Of a stretch of 64,000 nt of DNA, positions 17,437 to 25,639 are shown piece by piece; the first letter of the stretch is position 1, and each line of letters opens with the position of its first letter. Source of the DNA: CAYPFY01 sp964410105 (GTDB taxonomy: Bacteria; Bacteroidota; Ignavibacteria; UBA10030; SZUA-254); NCBI GenBank assembly GCA_964410105.1, contig CAYPFY010000006.1:1-64000 (forward strand), given 5' to 3'. The notes below the pieces were generated by a model. The model saw nothing but the letters and a program-made list of their open reading frames with translations. It made no database searches and was not told the origin of the DNA. Made by a program: the position numbers and the translations under genes.

Positions 17437-20400
17437 GTTTCTTCAGGCTGAGATGGCTTTTCATACTGGCCTTCTTTGGTTCCCTCCACGCCCAGACGTG
17501 GGTGAATAAGGTCTCGGGTTCCGGTCTCGGGGATCCGCTGACGTTCAACCCCCTCAGGCCCGACGTCCTGTACGGCTCGGCCTTCGATAACCAGATTCAT
17601 GTGAGCTGGAATCGCGGCTACACCTGGAGCTCCTATGGCACGGGCATCCCCGGCGGAGGCGTAATCAAGTCGATCGCCATCAATCCGCTCGACACGTCTC
17701 AGGTGCTGTGCGGCGTGAAGGGAAGCTCGGTCGACAAGATATTCAAATCGACCAACCGGGGAATGACCTGGACTCAGACCCTTAGCGGATCGTTTTCTTA
17801 CTTCGGCAAACCCGTCGAATTTAAGCCGTCCCACCCCGATACCGCCTATACCATGAGCAATGATTCGCTCTTCCGGAGCGTTAATTTCGGGTCAAGCTGG
17901 ACTCTGGTCCGGACAGCCGTAGGATTCAATGCCTGGTGCGACGCGGAGCTCCACCCTTCAAAAGCGAATGTTATGCTTCTGGGAGATTATTCTTCCGGGA
18001 TCTGGAAGACGACCGACTACGGGGCCACATGGTACAAGGTCTATGCGTCATCGGGGGACGGTGAGATTCCCAGCATCTCGTTCGATCCGTTTAACACGAA
18101 TACTCTCTATGCGAGCCGGTACTCCGACGGCGGAGGAATCATCAAATCCACCGACGGGGGTGAGACATGGTCCTGCATCCCGACACCGATAAAGACTAAC
18201 TGCGGCTCGACCAACGGCGGGAATGGCTGGTGGGTGTCATGCTCTCCGGTGGATCCCGGCTATGTTTATTTCGGCACATACGGGGCGAATCCCAACGGGA
18301 TTTATATCTCCCGTGATTCAGGGGCAAGCTGGTCCGTGCTCAATAGCGGGCTTGCCCCTAACGGTATTCTGAATTACGGCCTTCTCGTGCTCGATTCTCT
18401 CACGGTCATCGCCCTCCAGGAAGACGGGATTTACAAACTTCAGTATCCGACCTCCATAAGCGTCACGTCCCCGTCATCGGGCAGTCACTGGAAGGTCGGC
18501 TCGACGCATAACATCACATGGAATGCTTCCGCGCTCTACGCGGTGAAAATACAGTTGTCCACCGACGGCGGCTCCACCTGGTCCACAGTCGCCGACAGCC
18601 TGCCGGCAGGGCCCGGCTCCTACTCCTGGACCCTCCCGCACGTCGCTTCGGCCTCTTGCCGCATCAGAATTCTCGACCGGCGTTTCACGTCGACCGCCGA
18701 TACGAGCGATCTTTTTGAAATATTCAGAACTCCGCCCGTTCTGAATAGCCCGGCCGGCGGCGAATCGTGGGAAGCAGGGAGCATACACTCCATCGCCTGG
18801 ACCTCGGTGCCCGATATTCTGTCGATGAATCTCTTTTTTTCCTCCGACAGCGGGACTCACTGGTCCGCGATCGCCACCCAAACGGCCTCGGCCGATACCT
18901 TTCACTGGACCGTCCCGAACGCTCAGTCGGCGCAATGCCTGGTGAAAATCGCCGATGCCACGGATTCCGTTTCTGCGGATACGAGCGGTGCATTTTCGAT
19001 CTTTGCGACCCAACTATTTACTTGCCCGGTGAGAATCGCCGATAACGGCGTGGGAGTGGATACCCTCACGTTCGGGAATCAGATTGGAGGGACCGACGGC
19101 ATCGATACTCTTTATGAATCGCCTCTGGGCCCGAGCCCTCCTCCCGGAAGTTTCGACGCGCGCTGGCTGATCTCCCCAACCCCCGGGACGCGTACGGATA
19201 TCAGGGACACCCTGGGAAACGGTCCGACTCAACATTTGTTTACCGCAGCAATTCAGCCGGGTCCCGGCGGATATCCGTTCAGCCTGGCCTGGAATCCGGA
19301 GGTTTTGAGGACTAATACGTTCGTACTCCGCGACACGCTCACTCATGGCGTCCGTTTTAATGTCGACATGAGACGGGACAGCTCCGCCAGCCTGGCCGAT
19401 ACTCTTCTGAAAGCGCTGGAAATCCTCGAGTGCCAGGGCCTCTCCTTCACCATCTCGCTGAATCCCGGCTGGAATCTCGTGTCTCTCCCCGCCGTCGTCG
19501 GGAACCGCCGCGTGAGCGCGCTTTTTCCCGACAGAACCTCAGCGCTTTTTTCCTACGCTGGGCAGTATAAGCCTGTCGACACCATGGCGTACGCGACAGG
19601 ATACTGGATAAAATCCCCGCTCGAGACGATCACAGGGTGCCCCCTTCGCATCGATACGATTGATCTCCGCCAGGGGTGGAATCTGATCGGTATCGGCTCG
19701 TCAGGCGCTACCGTGTCGTCCATCCAGCAGCTCCCCCCAGGCACCCTCTCTTCTCAGTTTTTTGGGTACAACGGGGCAGGCTACGTGATAGCAACGCTGC
19801 TTGCGCCGGGGCGGGGTTACTGGATAAAAGCCCGGAATGCAGGGAGAATCGTTCTCGACTCCACGGTCGCCGCTCCGAAGAGCGAGGGGGATGCGAATCG
19901 CCTCACGCTCTCTGACGGTCTCGGCCACTCTCAGGATCTCTTTTTCGGGTCTCGGATTGATCCATCGACGTTCGATATGCCTCCCGGTGCTCCCGATGAG
20001 ACATTTGAAGCCTCCTTCGCTCCCCGGCGGATGGCCGAAAACATATCGAAAATTACAAAATCCGCAGAAATCCCGATAAATCTGCGTTCCAGTGGGAAGA
20101 AAATATTTCTTTCGTGGGATGTAGACAATGAGCGAAATTTCATGTATATTCTCGTAGAGAAATTCCCAGGCAGCACAATTGAGGTTCGACTGAGTTCGCA
20201 GGGGAGCACTGTGATCCCCTACGATCCTCGCTCTACGTTTGCCCTTAAAGTCTTTCAGGGAAGCGCCGAAGTTCCGGACAAATATTCTCTGGGGGTCTAT
20301 CCGAATCCGTTTAACCCGGAGGCTCATTTAAACTTTTCGGTGCCTTCCCGATCGTATGTAAAGATCAGGATCTATTCCGTTCTCGGCGAAGAGGTGGCCA

Positions 20401-20555
20401 CTCTCGTCGATGGGGAACGGAGCGCGGGGGCGTATACGTTGTCCTGGAATGGCTCTGCCGTAAGCAGCGGGACATACTTCGTCCAGATGACTGCGGGTCC
20501 CGTCTCCAGCGGCGTTTCGTATTCGGTAACTCAGAAATTAATTCTTTTGAAGTGA
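17433..20555 (+). CDS. T9SS cargo: Asp-box propeller plus two Kre9/KNH-like Ig domains
   Basis: A 1,040-residue secreted protein whose ATG overlaps the previous stop. The signal peptide is residues 1-20 (ending LHA). Residues 20-340 form an Asp-box sialidase/sortilin-like propeller without Asp/Glu/Tyr catalytic signatures. Two Ser-Thr-rich GPI-anchored-type (Kre9/KNH) domains follow at about 342-430 and 434-527, each with the pattern 'G-x-x-W-x-x-G-S-x-H-x-I-x-W'. Residues 530-660 hold a diverged copy of the 'D-T-L-T-F-G...P-P-P-G-S-F-D-A-R-W' submodule, and 676-945 hold the full W-N-L/M module. The T9SS domain begins VYPNPFNPEA near 954 and ends KLILLK. Binding of surface polymers is plausible but not shown. 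Confidence 0.85.
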   Translation: MSFFRLRWLFILAFFGSLHAQTWVNKVSGSGLGDPLTFNPLRPDVLYGSAFDNQIHVSWNRGYTWSSYGTGIPGGGVIKSIAINPLDTSQVLCGVKGSSVDKIFKSTNRGMTWTQTLSGSFSYFGKPVEFKPSHPDTAYTMSNDSLFRSVNFGSSWTLVRTAVGFNAWCDAELHPSKANVMLLGDYSSGIWKTTDYGATWYKVYASSGDGEIPSISFDPFNTNTLYASRYSDGGGIIKSTDGGETWSCIPTPIKTNCGSTNGGNGWWVSCSPVDPGYVYFGTYGANPNGIYISRDSGASWSVLNSGLAPNGILNYGLLVLDSLTVIALQEDGIYKLQYPTSISVTSPSSGSHWKVGSTHNITWNASALYAVKIQLSTDGGSTWSTVADSLPAGPGSYSWTLPHVASASCRIRILDRRFTSTADTSDLFEIFRTPPVLNSPAGGESWEAGSIHSIAWTSVPDILSMNLFFSSDSGTHWSAIATQTASADTFHWTVPNAQSAQCLVKIADATDSVSADTSGAFSIFATQLFTCPVRIADNGVGVDTLTFGNQIGGTDGIDTLYESPLGPSPPPGSFDARWLISPTPGTRTDIRDTLGNGPTQHLFTAAIQPGPGGYPFSLAWNPEVLRTNTFVLRDTLTHGVRFNVDMRRDSSASLADTLLKALEILECQGLSFTISLNPGWNLVSLPAVVGNRRVSALFPDRTSALFSYAGQYKPVDTMAYATGYWIKSPLETITGCPLRIDTIDLRQGWNLIGIGSSGATVSSIQQLPPGTLSSQFFGYNGAGYVIATLLAPGRGYWIKARNAGRIVLDSTVAAPKSEGDANRLTLSDGLGHSQDLFFGSRIDPSTFDMPPGAPDETFEASFAPRRMAENISKITKSAEIPINLRSSGKKIFLSWDVDNERNFMYILVEKFPGSTIEVRLSSQGSTVIPYDPRSTFALKVFQGSAEVPDKYSLGVYPNPFNPEAHLNFSVPSRSYVKIRIYSVLGEEVATLVDGERSAGAYTLSWNGSAVSSGTYFVQMTAGPVSSGVSYSVTQKLILLK

Positions 20556-20574
20556 TGGGTTTTGCTAAAACCTC

Positions 20575-22956
20575 ATGAATCGTAAATTCCTCCCTCTGCT
20601 TTTTCTCGTTTGTAACGCAGCTCTCGCTGACTGGCCCTGCCGTCCTGACAGCACGATTCCCGTTGCCGTCGCGGCCGGCAACCAGTGGAATGTCCGTCTC
20701 GCGAGCGACGGTCAAAGCGGGGCGATCCTCGTCTGGCAGGACCGGCGCTTCGGATCGATGGATAAACTGTTTGCCCAGCGCATCAGCGCATCGGGGAACC
20801 CTCAATGGCAGCCGAACGGCGTCGCTCTTTCCGGGACGGGGGGCTATCAATACTATCCCCAGATAATCCCCGACGGAGCAGGAGGCGCGATCGTCGCATG
20901 GCAGGATAACCGGTCCGGACTCGACTACGATATCTACGCCCAGCGGCTCGACGCCAACGGCAATGCTCTCTGGGGCGCCAATGGCGCCGTGGTCTGCAGC
21001 GATTCAGGACATCAGTACAATCCTCAATTGGTCACGGATGGAGCGGGCGGGGCGATCATCACGTGGCAGGATCGACGGAGCGGCTCCTTCGACATTTACG
21101 CGCAGCATATCGCAGCAAATGGCTCTGCCGCATGGACCTCGGGCGGACTTCGTGTCTGCGGCGCTTCGAGCGATCAGATCGAGCCCAAAATCTCCCCCGA
21201 CGGCTCCGGCGGTGCTTTCATAGGATGGCTCGATTACCGGCTCGGCACAGGATCAACCGACGTTTACTGCCAGCGAATATCGCAAAACGGCTCCCCGATT
21301 TTTCCGGCGGACGGGATCCCGGTCTGCGCGGCTCCGAACGTCCAGTGGAATCTTCAGATGGCCTCGGACTCCCACTCCGGAACGATCCTCGCCTGGCAAG
21401 ACCGCCGCGGGGGATCCTCCGACAATATTTTTGCGCAGCGCGTTGACCAATCCGGAAATGCTATCTGGCAGATCGACGGGATCTCTGTAGCGGCATCGTT
21501 AGGGTTTCAGGCCTACCCTCAGATATCGGCGGACGGCGGGGGAGGGGTCGTCATCGCCTGGCAGGACAACCGCACCGGGACCGATTACGACATTTACGCC
21601 CAGCGGCTTGATCCCGGGGGCAATCTCCTCTGGTCTTCTTCCGGCAAAGCCGTATGCAGCTCGCTCGGCCATCAGTACAATCCCCAGCTCACAGCGCAGG
21701 GGGGGAGCGTATTCATCACCTGGCAGGATAAGCGAGGGCCCGATTTCGATATTTATGCTCAGCGGCTGGATCTTTCGGGCAACACGTTCTGGACCGGCAA
21801 CGGCATACAGGTCGCATCACTCCTTCTGGACCAGGTAAATCCCCAGCTTGCCTCCGATGGAGGAGAAGGGGCGATCGTGGCCTGGTCCGACTATCACCTG
21901 AATTCGGGCTCCACCGACGTTTACTCTCACCGCATCGGCGCGAACGGGCTGCCCGCCGGCGGGTGCTACAGGACGTTCGTCCAGGACAGTCTCGCCCTGA
22001 AATCAGTGAGATTCAAGAAGTCTCGAGGGGCCATCATCGCCAGGCCCAACGTGGGGAATGTCCGTGACTCCATCTTCAGCCGCGGTGTTTTTCCCGACGG
22101 ACTTTTTCTGGGAGTCGAGCGGAGGGATAGCGCCAAAACCTACGGCTGGATCTTCTTCGGGGGCAGCGTCTATGTGCGAAGGGCGCTTCCCCAGTGGGTT
22201 ACCGCCCGGCCGCTTGCGCGATTGCTCGATAAAGATTTCGTGGGCAAACTGAGAAATCCGACGGTCAACCGGTATAATAACCGCCTGGTGGGGGAACTGC
22301 TGACACTGAAGATGAACATTGCCGCGAGCGACGCAGGGTTGACCCCCGCCCGCTTTGGCGAGCTTGTCTATAAGGACAACTCCGAGTTTGCCGTTCAAAT
22401 CAATAACCGCTCGCTCCGGAATCTCATAGGCTCTGTCGACAGCCTCCTGACATATTACCGTTCATATAGCAACATCAATTATTCCTACCTCGCGACGGCC
22501 CTCGCCGCGATCAACGCTTCCTTTGACGGAAGGTTTGACACAGTATCGACCGCTCCGCTGAAGGTGACGCCGACGAAAGCGCTCTTCTCAATTCCGGGAC
22601 TGGTCCCGGGAGTCACGGCGCCGCCCGCGCTCCCGAGTTTTCAGCCCCTGCCTCCCAGCCCGGATATTCCGACAGTCTTCGCGCTTTCTCAGAATTATCC
22701 GAATCCGTTTAACCCCCTCACGACGATCGAATTTGTCCTCAAGGATCCGGCCGTCGTAACCCTGACCGTCTATAATACGCTCGGACAGGAAGTCCGTGTT
22801 CTCCTCGATCATGTTCTCACGGACGACGGCCAGCAGGTGGTCGATTTCGATGCGACCAACCTATCTTCCGGCGTCTACTTTTACCGGCTTAGCGCAGAGC
22901 CTGTGTCAGGAGACAAGCCCCTCACCCAGGTGAGGAAGATGGTTCTGCTTAAATAA
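20575..22956 (+). CDS. T9SS cargo with 'AWQDxR..DIYAQR' propeller repeats
   Basis: A 793-residue secreted protein with a signal peptide at residues 1-18. Residues 25-460 contain about eight repeats of roughly 50 residues built on 'G-G-A-I-V-A-W-Q-D-N-R-S-G-x-D-Y-D-I-Y-A-Q-R-L-D', almost certainly propeller blades. The repeats alternate between two subtypes, so the array may have grown by duplication of pairs. Residues 464-690 form a second type of shared pre-sorting module (start YRTFVQD, core 'Y-N-N-x-L-V-G-E-L-L-T-L-K-x-N-I-A-A-S-D'), also present in the genes at 22996 and 28641. The sorting domain starts NYPNPFNPLT near 707 and ends KMVLLK. The gene is 19 bp behind its neighbour. A small GGTTTT/AAAACC hairpin (20558-20572) lies just before the ATG. 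Confidence 0.86.
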   Translation: MNRKFLPLLFLVCNAALADWPCRPDSTIPVAVAAGNQWNVRLASDGQSGAILVWQDRRFGSMDKLFAQRISASGNPQWQPNGVALSGTGGYQYYPQIIPDGAGGAIVAWQDNRSGLDYDIYAQRLDANGNALWGANGAVVCSDSGHQYNPQLVTDGAGGAIITWQDRRSGSFDIYAQHIAANGSAAWTSGGLRVCGASSDQIEPKISPDGSGGAFIGWLDYRLGTGSTDVYCQRISQNGSPIFPADGIPVCAAPNVQWNLQMASDSHSGTILAWQDRRGGSSDNIFAQRVDQSGNAIWQIDGISVAASLGFQAYPQISADGGGGVVIAWQDNRTGTDYDIYAQRLDPGGNLLWSSSGKAVCSSLGHQYNPQLTAQGGSVFITWQDKRGPDFDIYAQRLDLSGNTFWTGNGIQVASLLLDQVNPQLASDGGEGAIVAWSDYHLNSGSTDVYSHRIGANGLPAGGCYRTFVQDSLALKSVRFKKSRGAIIARPNVGNVRDSIFSRGVFPDGLFLGVERRDSAKTYGWIFFGGSVYVRRALPQWVTARPLARLLDKDFVGKLRNPTVNRYNNRLVGELLTLKMNIAASDAGLTPARFGELVYKDNSEFAVQINNRSLRNLIGSVDSLLTYYRSYSNINYSYLATALAAINASFDGRFDTVSTAPLKVTPTKALFSIPGLVPGVTAPPALPSFQPLPPSPDIPTVFALSQNYPNPFNPLTTIEFVLKDPAVVTLTVYNTLGQEVRVLLDHVLTDDGQQVVDFDATNLSSGVYFYRLSAEPVSGDKPLTQVRKMVLLK

Positions 22957-22995
22957 CCCGCACACCATTTCACGCGTTTACATAAGGAAGGTCAT

Positions 22996-25356
22996 ATGAG
23001 AATTGGCAAATTCTTTTTGATCCCGCTTCTCATTGCTGCCGCGACGACGCTCTCCTCGGCCCAACTCGCGCGCCAGTGGGTCGCGCGCTATTCCGGCAAC
23101 GCAAAGAATGGCAACAATGCGGCCACCGCCATGGCGCTCGACGATTCGGGCAATGTCTATGTCACCGGATGGGTCTCGCGTACAGGCACAGGTGTCGATA
23201 TCGCCACCATCAAATACTCTCCCGACGGACTTCAGATGTGGGTTTCCTATTACCCTCCCTCCGGCACCGGGACGGACAAGCCGACTGCCATTACGGTCGA
23301 TACCGCCCACAATGTCTACGTAACCGGTACCACGACGACCGGGACGTCGAATACCGATTATGTCACATTGAAAATCAATATCACGGGGGATTCGGTCAAA
23401 TGGGCGAAGACATATAACGGGCCTGGCAACGGCGAGGATCATCCTACGTCAATCGCGGTCAACGATTCCCTCGAAGTGTTCGTGAGCGGCTACAGCCTCG
23501 GCTCCGGCACAAATTTTGACTACGCGACCATAAAGTACATGCCGAATGGCGATACGGCGTGGGTACGCCGGTTCAATGGCGCGGCGAACGGAGTCGATAG
23601 CGCTCTGGCGATGGCTCTCCGGGGTTTTACCGACCTTTATGTCACCGGCACGAGTGTCGACTCAGGGTACGATTACCTCACCGTCAAGTACAACCCTGCC
23701 ACAGGCGATACGGTCTGGACCAACCGGTATAACGGGTATGTCTTAGGAAATGACATCGCCAGAGCTATAGTCCTCCGCTCATCAACTCAGGTCTATGTCA
23801 CCGGGAGCAGCCAGGGGATCAACGGGGACGACGACTATCTCACGATTCGTCTCGACGCGACGACGGGCGACACGGTCTGGACCTCGCGCTATGACGGAGC
23901 CGCACACAAGCAGGACGAGGCCTATGCTCTCGCCCTGAACGGGAGCAGCACGGTCTTCGTCACGGGGAAGAGCGTGGAGTCGGGCAGTTTCAATGATCTC
24001 ACGACGATCAGGATCAACCAGACCAACGGAGGCGGCCTCAAGGTCGATAGCTATAACGGGCCCGGGAATGACGAAGACGTTGGTATCAGTATTCTCGGGG
24101 GCAACAAACCGCATGTCATCGGGCCGAGCGCCGGCGCAGGAACGGGGTACGATTACACTCTGATCGAGCTTAGTGCGACCGACAACGAGAATTTTGTGCT
24201 CCGCTACGACGGCCCAACGCATGTCGACGACGTGCCGGCCGATATCGCAAGCCCGTCAGCAAATGTTTTTTACGTAACGGGGCGGAGCGATAAGGCGAAA
24301 GGATCCGAGTTTCTTACCATCAAATACGTCGTTCCGGCGACTATAAAGTACCGCACGTTCGTGCAGTCCGACTACACGGCAGCATCGGTGAATTTGAAAT
24401 CCCCGGTATCGATTCCGACCACAGGCAATGTCCGCGATGAGGCGATGTCGAAGGCCTATCCCAAGATCAAGAAGGGGTTCATCGGCTTCCCCGGCGGATT
24501 GGTCGTTGGAAACGCCCGCCCGGATAGCGCCTCATCCTTCGGCTGGATGAGATTCACGGGCGGGGCAGGCGTGACCTCGATGCTCCCCGATACAGGGGCG
24601 GCGCGCGGGTTCGATTTCTTCGGAAATACGAAGTTTGTGGGGGAGAGGAAGAATCCAAAGAAAGAGAAATACAATAACCACCTTGTCGGCGAATTGCTGA
24701 CGCTCAGGATAAATATAGGCGCAAGCGATGCGGAAATCCTCCCTCCGACGCTCGGCGATCTTACATACGACGACGGCGATACGAGCAACCATTACAGGGG
24801 AAATACTCTCCGGCAGATCGCAGCCCTGGCCGATAATTACCTCACGTACTGGCAGCGCTATCCTTCTGTCGACTGGGTGCATCTCGATACGATTTTCACC
24901 CGGGTGAACCGCGCATTCACGGGGCCGTTCGCTTACGTGAGCAAATATCCCCTTTTTCTCACGGGCGTGAATCCCGTCGATAGCGTCTCTTTCCTCGGAC
25001 CCGCCAATGCGCCGCTCATGAATCCCCTCGCGTTCCAGCCGGGTTCGATCGAGGAGGTCCCCGACCGGTACGTGCTCTACCAGAATTACCCGAACCCGTT
25101 CAATCCGACGACGACTATCAGCTTCTCGATTCCGGAAGACGCCTTTGTGACGCTGAAGATCTATAACATGCTCGGACAGGAGGTCGCGACCCTCCTCGAC
25201 CACCAGGCAGTGCTCTCCGGACCGGAAGAGATCGAATTCAATGCAAATGCGATCGCGTCGGGTGTCTATTTTTACCGGATCGTGGCCGAATCTGCGGGCG
25301 AAGATGGGGTAAGCACAGCGTTTACGCAGGTCAAAAAGATGTTGCTCATCCGGTAG
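22996..25356 (+). CDS. T9SS cargo with SBBP-type beta-propeller repeats
   Basis: A 786-residue secreted protein with an AAGGAAGG ribosome site 8 nt before the ATG and a signal peptide at residues 1-22. Residues 25-445 hold about eight repeats with 'A-x-D-x-x-x-N-V-Y-V-T-G-x-S-x-x-x-x-x-x-D-Y-x-T-I-K-Y', the SBBP seven-bladed propeller signature. Residues 451-690 carry the same pre-sorting module as the 20575 gene (start YRTFVQSD, core 'Y-N-N-H-L-V-G-E-L-L-T-L-R-I-N-I-G-A-S-D'). The T9SS domain starts NYPNPFNPTT near 697 and ends KMLLIR. A strong terminator follows, so this gene probably ends a transcript begun upstream. Confidence 0.87.
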   Translation: MRIGKFFLIPLLIAAATTLSSAQLARQWVARYSGNAKNGNNAATAMALDDSGNVYVTGWVSRTGTGVDIATIKYSPDGLQMWVSYYPPSGTGTDKPTAITVDTAHNVYVTGTTTTGTSNTDYVTLKINITGDSVKWAKTYNGPGNGEDHPTSIAVNDSLEVFVSGYSLGSGTNFDYATIKYMPNGDTAWVRRFNGAANGVDSALAMALRGFTDLYVTGTSVDSGYDYLTVKYNPATGDTVWTNRYNGYVLGNDIARAIVLRSSTQVYVTGSSQGINGDDDYLTIRLDATTGDTVWTSRYDGAAHKQDEAYALALNGSSTVFVTGKSVESGSFNDLTTIRINQTNGGGLKVDSYNGPGNDEDVGISILGGNKPHVIGPSAGAGTGYDYTLIELSATDNENFVLRYDGPTHVDDVPADIASPSANVFYVTGRSDKAKGSEFLTIKYVVPATIKYRTFVQSDYTAASVNLKSPVSIPTTGNVRDEAMSKAYPKIKKGFIGFPGGLVVGNARPDSASSFGWMRFTGGAGVTSMLPDTGAARGFDFFGNTKFVGERKNPKKEKYNNHLVGELLTLRINIGASDAEILPPTLGDLTYDDGDTSNHYRGNTLRQIAALADNYLTYWQRYPSVDWVHLDTIFTRVNRAFTGPFAYVSKYPLFLTGVNPVDSVSFLGPANAPLMNPLAFQPGSIEEVPDRYVLYQNYPNPFNPTTTISFSIPEDAFVTLKIYNMLGQEVATLLDHQAVLSGPEEIEFNANAIASGVYFYRIVAESAGEDGVSTAFTQVKKMLLIR

Positions 25357-25397
25357 CGGAGGGGAACACACCGCCTGGGTGGGGTGTTGCTGTATAT

Positions 25398-25477
25398 AGA
25401 GTGTGTGGGTCCGGCCCCCACGTCGAAATCAAGTCGCCTCCCCTTGATTCGACTGCCGGGCTCACACTCTTTTTTTT
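25398..25477 (+). terminator. Rho-independent terminator with branched stem
   Basis: AGAGTGTG (25398-25405) pairs with CACACTCT (25463-25470) and is followed by seven further T residues (25471-25477). Inside, a TCGAAATCAAG / CTTGATTCGA pair with one bulge makes a second stem. It lies 42 bp after the stop at 25356 and before the promoter-like site of the next gene. Confidence 0.8.
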
Positions 25478-25512
25478 GCCCTACTAGCCGTGCCTCCGGA
25501 TTCCAAGGATTT

Positions 25513-25541
25513 TTGCTAATTGGCGACCTGTTTTGTACATT
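25513..25541 (+). promoter_or_regulatory. Promoter-like TTGCTA-N17-TACATT
   Basis: TTGCTA (25513-25518) and TACATT (25536-25541) are 17 bp apart and lie directly behind the terminator at 25398-25477. The ATG at 25640 is about 100 bp downstream. The -10 hexamer is identical to the ones proposed at 8155-8160 and at 57684-57689 on the minus strand. Confidence 0.45.
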
Positions 25542-25639
25542 AACGCGGTTTTTGATCTCTCCATTCCGCCCGGCCCTGCTGCACCTTACAAAAATTTCCG
25601 CGGGATTGAGTTTACCCACTATAATTGAGGAGTAACTTT

